Assembly: GCA_035374585.1 (NCBI GenBank)
Contig: DAOSPF010000009.1
Location: forward strand, 4,596-68,595
Length of the DNA: 64,000 nt
Direction: 5' to 3'
DNA from: JAKPQD01 sp029572965
GTDB lineage: Bacteria > Bacteroidota > Bacteroidia > Bacteroidales > DTGW01
Within the stretch, counting starts at the first letter, position 1. Each line of letters opens with the position of its first letter. Under the pieces are notes generated by a model. That model saw nothing but the letters and a program-made list of their open reading frames with translations, searched no databases and had not been told where the DNA came from. Made by a program: the position numbers and the translations under genes. Of this stretch, positions 60,550 through 64,000 are shown piece by piece.

Positions 60550-61128
60550 GTGATAGAGAAATCAGACATAGAATTATTCAAAGAAATTAAGGAAGGAAAG
60601 ATGTCTTCGTACGACAAGCTTTTCATGACTTATTATCAACCGTTGTGCCGTTTTTCTTTGTCTTTTGTAAAAGATGAAAACGCTGCAGAGGATTTGGTGC
60701 AGGATTTGTTTGTTCATCTATGGAACAACCGAGCCGTAATGGATATCACGAATTCGGTAAAAGCTTTTTTATACACCAGTGTAAGAAACAGGAGCTTAAA
60801 CTATATAAAAAGCCAGGCAGCCCGCAAAAGATATGAAACGGTGCATTACGAAAATATAAGTTCTGATGCTGTTGAGGAAGTAGAAGATAACATGCCTGAA
60901 AAGCTTGTGCTCATAGAAAAAGCAATCAATGAATTGCCCGAAAAATGCAGGGAGATATTTGTGCTAAGCAGGCATAAAAATATGAAATACCACGAGATTG
61001 CCGAACATCTTGATTTGTCGCCCAAAACTGTTGAAAACCAGATGGGCATTGCGCTAAAGAAAATAAGGGAGTTCATGGCAAAGCACATGAGTATTTTGAT
61101 ATTGATATTTTATGGAATTTTTAAATAA
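60550..61128 (+). CDS. ECF RNA polymerase sigma factor (second module)
   Basis: A 192-residue sigma factor with region 2 (YDKLFMTYYQPLCRFSLSFV, AAEDLVQDLFVHLWNNR) and region 4 (INELPEKCREIFVLSRHKNM, YHEIAEHLDLSPKTVENQM), ending in a hydrophobic tail (ILILIFYGIF). It starts with GTG. Followed by fecR and a TonB receptor carrying an STN domain, so it belongs to a classical surface-signalling module. The two sigma factors of the window are clearly separate sequences. Confidence 0.95.
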   Translation: MIEKSDIELFKEIKEGKMSSYDKLFMTYYQPLCRFSLSFVKDENAAEDLVQDLFVHLWNNRAVMDITNSVKAFLYTSVRNRSLNYIKSQAARKRYETVHYENISSDAVEEVEDNMPEKLVLIEKAINELPEKCREIFVLSRHKNMKYHEIAEHLDLSPKTVENQMGIALKKIREFMAKHMSILILIFYGIFK

Positions 61129-61178
61129 TTTTTGGGGGAAAATGTTTTTGTTTGTGTCTCAATATAAAATTACGCTTC

Positions 61179-62153
61179 ATGCATGAAAATGTGCCATACG
61201 ACCTGATTGCTTCTGCTTTGGAAGGAGCCTGTAATGCTCAGGAGCAGAACGAGCTGGACTTGTGGATAGCACAGTCGCCTGCTAACAGGGCTATTTATGA
61301 AGAGATGAAAAGTTTATGGGCCGAAAGCCAGCAAATAGCTGACAATTTCAGTCCTGATGCCCATCAGGCATTGGCCAGAGTACATCAACGCATAGGAGCA
61401 GGACATAAAGCAAAAGTATTTTCATTGAACAGTATTTCATGGGCTTACAAAATAGCCGCATCCATATTAATCGTGGCAGGAGCGTTATTCTTTTTTGTTT
61501 CCAATAAAAAGCCAGTACAATTAGCAGCAATTACTGATAATAAGAGCAATAGCGAAATTGTGCTTTCAGACAACTCTGTGGTCAAACTGAACAAAAACTC
61601 AAAACTTACTTATCCAGAGTATTTTAAGGGTAAAGAAAGAAGGCTCAGGCTTGAAGGTGAAGCACTATTCGATGTTACAAAAGACAAAGAAAAGCCCTTT
61701 GTTGTAGAAGTAGGTCAGACAAAAGTAACCGTGTTGGGTACGTATTTTAATGTCAGGGCTTACTCTTTAGAAGACAGCATAGTCGTTAGCTTGCTGGAAG
61801 GGAAAGTAGAATTTGCCATTGAGGGAAAAGATGCTAAAGTTATTTTAACTGCCGGCGAAAAAGGCTTGTATATTAAGTCAAAAGGTTCATTAACCAAGAT
61901 GGAAGAGCAAAATACCAATGTCACCAGTTGGAATACAGGGATATTGAAGTTTGAAGCACTTCCATTAGCCAATGTTTGTACAACACTTTCGGAACACTAT
62001 GGAATTTCTATATGTATCAAAAACGCATCAGATGCCAATCTAAGGTTCACAGGTACATTTAAAAATCAACGCTTGTCAGAGATTTTACTTTCTATTGAAG
62101 AAGCCACAAATTTGAAAGCTGTCAAAAACGGAAATAGTATTATTTTTGAATAA
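61179..62153 (+). CDS. FecR-type anti-sigma factor (second module)
   Basis: About 324 residues from ATG 61179 (a TTG at 61152 is in frame but unlikely). N-terminal cytoplasmic part (LIASALEGACNAQEQNELDL), one transmembrane helix (YKIAASILIVAGALFFFV), periplasmic FecR domain (LEGEALFDVTKDKEKPFVVE, VTVLGTYFNVRAY) and a C-terminal DUF4974 domain (FEALPLANVCTTLSEHYGIS). Partner of the sigma factor upstream and of the STN domain encoded 17 bases downstream. Confidence 0.93.
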   Translation: MHENVPYDLIASALEGACNAQEQNELDLWIAQSPANRAIYEEMKSLWAESQQIADNFSPDAHQALARVHQRIGAGHKAKVFSLNSISWAYKIAASILIVAGALFFFVSNKKPVQLAAITDNKSNSEIVLSDNSVVKLNKNSKLTYPEYFKGKERRLRLEGEALFDVTKDKEKPFVVEVGQTKVTVLGTYFNVRAYSLEDSIVVSLLEGKVEFAIEGKDAKVILTAGEKGLYIKSKGSLTKMEEQNTNVTSWNTGILKFEALPLANVCTTLSEHYGISICIKNASDANLRFTGTFKNQRLSEILLSIEEATNLKAVKNGNSIIFE

Positions 62154-62170
62154 AAAATAATTGCCCCTTT

Positions 62171-64000
62171 TTGATGCAGCGTATCCTTTTATTTTTACTG
62201 TTTACATTTATTATATCTGTTGAGATTATTGCCCAGCGTGATATCTTAAGTCGGAAAGTTACTGTTTATGCTCAAAATAAACGTATAGCCGATATTATTA
62301 ACGATATAAGCAAACAATCAGAAGTAGATTTTTTGTATAGCCCTGATTTGGTAGACCTTGAAAGACAAATTACTGTAAACATCACCAATGTTGATTTACA
62401 AAAAGTATTACAACAGCTTTTTCGTGGCACAAATGTAATATATAGTATTGTAGCCGGCCAGGTAGTACTGAAAAAGAAAATTCAACCCCCTAAACATTCT
62501 ATATCAGGTTTTGTTAGCGATATGGCCAGTGGTGAAAAGTTAGCTTATGCCACTATTGCGATACAAGGCAAAAACTTTGCCGTAACCAGCAATAATTATG
62601 GTTTTTATAGCCTATCAGAACCAGAAGGCTTTGTTTATATGATTTTCGTATGTAGGGTATAAATCCAATGTTATAGGTATTGAACTGGATAAAGACACCG
62701 TTATCAATATAAGGCTAAACCTGGATACAACGCTGGTAAAGGATATTATTGTCAATGACAATTCGTGGAAACAAAGCTTAAAAAATTCGCAAACCGGGTT
62801 AAACAGGTTGAGTATGCAGTCGCTGCGTCAGTTACCCCAGTTGCTTGGCGAAAATGATTTGATGAAAAGCTTGCAAACCTTACCAGGAGTACAGACTAAG
62901 AGCGAAGGCAGCAGCGGGATGTTGGTACGTGGCGGGAACCATGACCAAAACCTTTATCTTTTGGATGGCGTACCTATTTACAATATTAACCACCTGTTTG
63001 GCTTTGTTTCGGTCTTTAACACAGATGCAGTACAGCATGTGTCGATGTATAAAAGTGGTTTCCCGGCCAGATACAATGGCAGGTTGTCATCGGTTGTGGA
63101 CATGAAACTCAAAGAAGGGAATTCGAAAACATACCAGGGGAAGCTATCCATTGGAACATTAACTTCTTCAGCTTCTGTTGAAGGGCCTATAGCAAACAGG
63201 GGTTCCTTTTTTATTGCTGGCAGACGTACATACATGGACCTACTTTTAAAAGCAATGGCAATTACCGCAAAATTGAATGACCAACAAGATACCATGTTGT
63301 TGAATTTTGATGCCAATTTTTATGATTTGGTAGCAAAAGCAAATTTTAAGTTGTCCGAAAAAAGCCACATTTATGCCAGCACCTATTTTGGGCAGGATAT
63401 ATACGGGGCCGAAGGAAGGCTTAATGGTGATGATGAGAGCGGCTGGCTCAAATGGGACAACCTTGTCACAGCGTTCAGGTGGAATTACAAAATCAATAAC
63501 AAGCTTTTTGTAAACAATACCCTTACCTATTCCAATTTTAGCTTTGACTTTAATTTAAACCTGAATGGTTCTGACAGCCTAAAACGAAAAACAAGCCTAA
63601 AATCTGATTTAAAAACCGGGATTAAAGATTGCTCAGTCATGTCAGACTGGGAATGGTCATTGAATGATAAACACAATTTACAGTTTGGGCTTGGGGCAAC
63701 TTACCATGATTTCAATGCCGGAGATTTGAGATGGACCAGCAATTTCTTTTCAACAATAGACAGCATCAACGTCAAAAATGCAGCTCCTTATGCTAAAGAA
63801 GCATACATATATGCAGAAGACACATGGAAGTTTTCGGAAAAAGCCGGTTTTACTATCGGGCTGAATTCTGCCTTTTTTAATGTTAATAAAAATATAGACT
63901 TTGTTCTTCAGCCCAGGATAAGTACATTTTATTTGTTGACCGAAAATTTATCACTAAAGTCGTCTTACTCGCGTATGGGACAGTTTTTGCACATGGGTTC
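62171..64000 (+). pseudogene. TonB-dependent receptor with STN domain, one-base frameshift, cut by window edge
   Basis: Signal peptide (residues 1-21), STN domain (about 25-100, RIADIINDISKQSEVDFLYS), and the first part of a carboxypeptidase-regulatory-like domain (HSISGFVSDMASGEKLAYAT) run in one frame to a TAA at 62660. From about 62643 the next frame encodes the expected continuation (SYVGYKSNVIGIELD), then the plug (LQTLPGVQTKSEGSSGMLVR, LLDGVPIYNINHLFGFVSVF) and barrel, open to the window end. Removing one T from the TTTT run at 62643-62646 restores a perfect join (YMISYVGYKS). So it is a frameshifted gene, or a sequence error. Confidence 0.85.

Noticed and set aside
1..64000. tRNA, rRNA, riboswitch or CRISPR loci
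   Set aside because: I looked through the intergenic gaps for cloverleaf-like, rRNA-like and known riboswitch cores (including upstream of ribD and cysD) and saw none; a covariance-model search would be needed to exclude small RNAs.

Overview
The window is AT-rich DNA from a member of the Bacteroidota, probably a free-living or host-independent Bacteroidales/Marinilabiliales-like lineage (the phylum is well supported, the rank below it is inference). The support is: TAnnTTTG -7 promoter elements in front of many genes, two ECF sigma/FecR/STN-domain modules, a complete MoxR-BatABCDE operon, a secreted enzyme with a type IX secretion sorting domain, a Bacteroidota-type ribosomal protein S1 with an acidic N-terminal extension, and several families of Bacteroidota-style intergenic repeats. 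I saw no rRNA, tRNA or CRISPR array.

Layout. 1-9.4 kb: the end of a hybrid sensor kinase, a secreted tricorn-type protease, a small secreted cysteine-amidase-like protein, a PAS/MCP-like signalling protein, then prmC-recX (minus) and ribD (plus). 9.4-18.9 kb (minus strand): a run read sigma -> FecR -> STN/repeat protein -> stand-alone repeat protein -> TonB-dependent receptor -> TolC-like protein -> VOC protein. 19.1-21.9 kb: a PDZ/S41 lipoprotein protease directly followed by a flavodoxin-like protein with an export signal, and an unknown secreted protein. 21.9-22.5 kb: a MITE-like element and a terminator. 22.5-28.0 kb: a nucleotide-sugar operon (ugd, uxs, rmlC, rmlD, phosphosugar mutase). 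28.3-35.7 kb (plus): rpsA, STAS protein, rnz, TPR protein, comA-like phosphosulfolactate synthase, aroE, radical SAM protein. 35.7-44.6 kb (minus): moxR-DUF58-batABCDE. 45-49.3 kb: transporter, T9SS deacetylase, hydrolase, acylphosphatase, acetyltransferase. 49.6-51.5 kb: a lipoprotein with a homopolymer-containing promoter and a toxin-antitoxin pair whose PIN toxin is broken by a stop codon. 51.6-60.3 kb (minus): cysN/cysD, two unknown membrane-associated proteins, ccsA/resB cytochrome c assembly, an AhpD-like protein, a Crp-family regulator, an EamA transporter. 60.5-64 kb (plus): a second sigma-FecR-TonB receptor module, with a one-base frameshift in the receptor and truncation by the window edge.

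The most unusual system is at 13.9-18.9 kb. In a normal Bacteroidota cell-surface signalling module the anti-sigma factor FecR talks to the periplasmic STN domain of a TonB-dependent receptor, exactly as in the second module at 60.5 kb. In the first module the STN protein is not a TonB receptor: after STN and a carboxypeptidase-regulatory-like domain it carries about 17 copies of a 15-residue G-x-Q-x-A-G-V-x-N repeat and a C-terminal domain ending in Phe, like an outer-membrane barrel. The next gene is a paralogue of that same region without the STN domain. This suggests an outer-membrane signalling receptor of a different architecture with a stand-alone partner; function and ligand are unknown.

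Several loci look variable or decaying: the 17-A tract that fills the promoter spacer at 49.6 kb, the nonsense-interrupted PIN toxin, the frameshifted TonB receptor, and a heptanucleotide array overlapping the end of resB.
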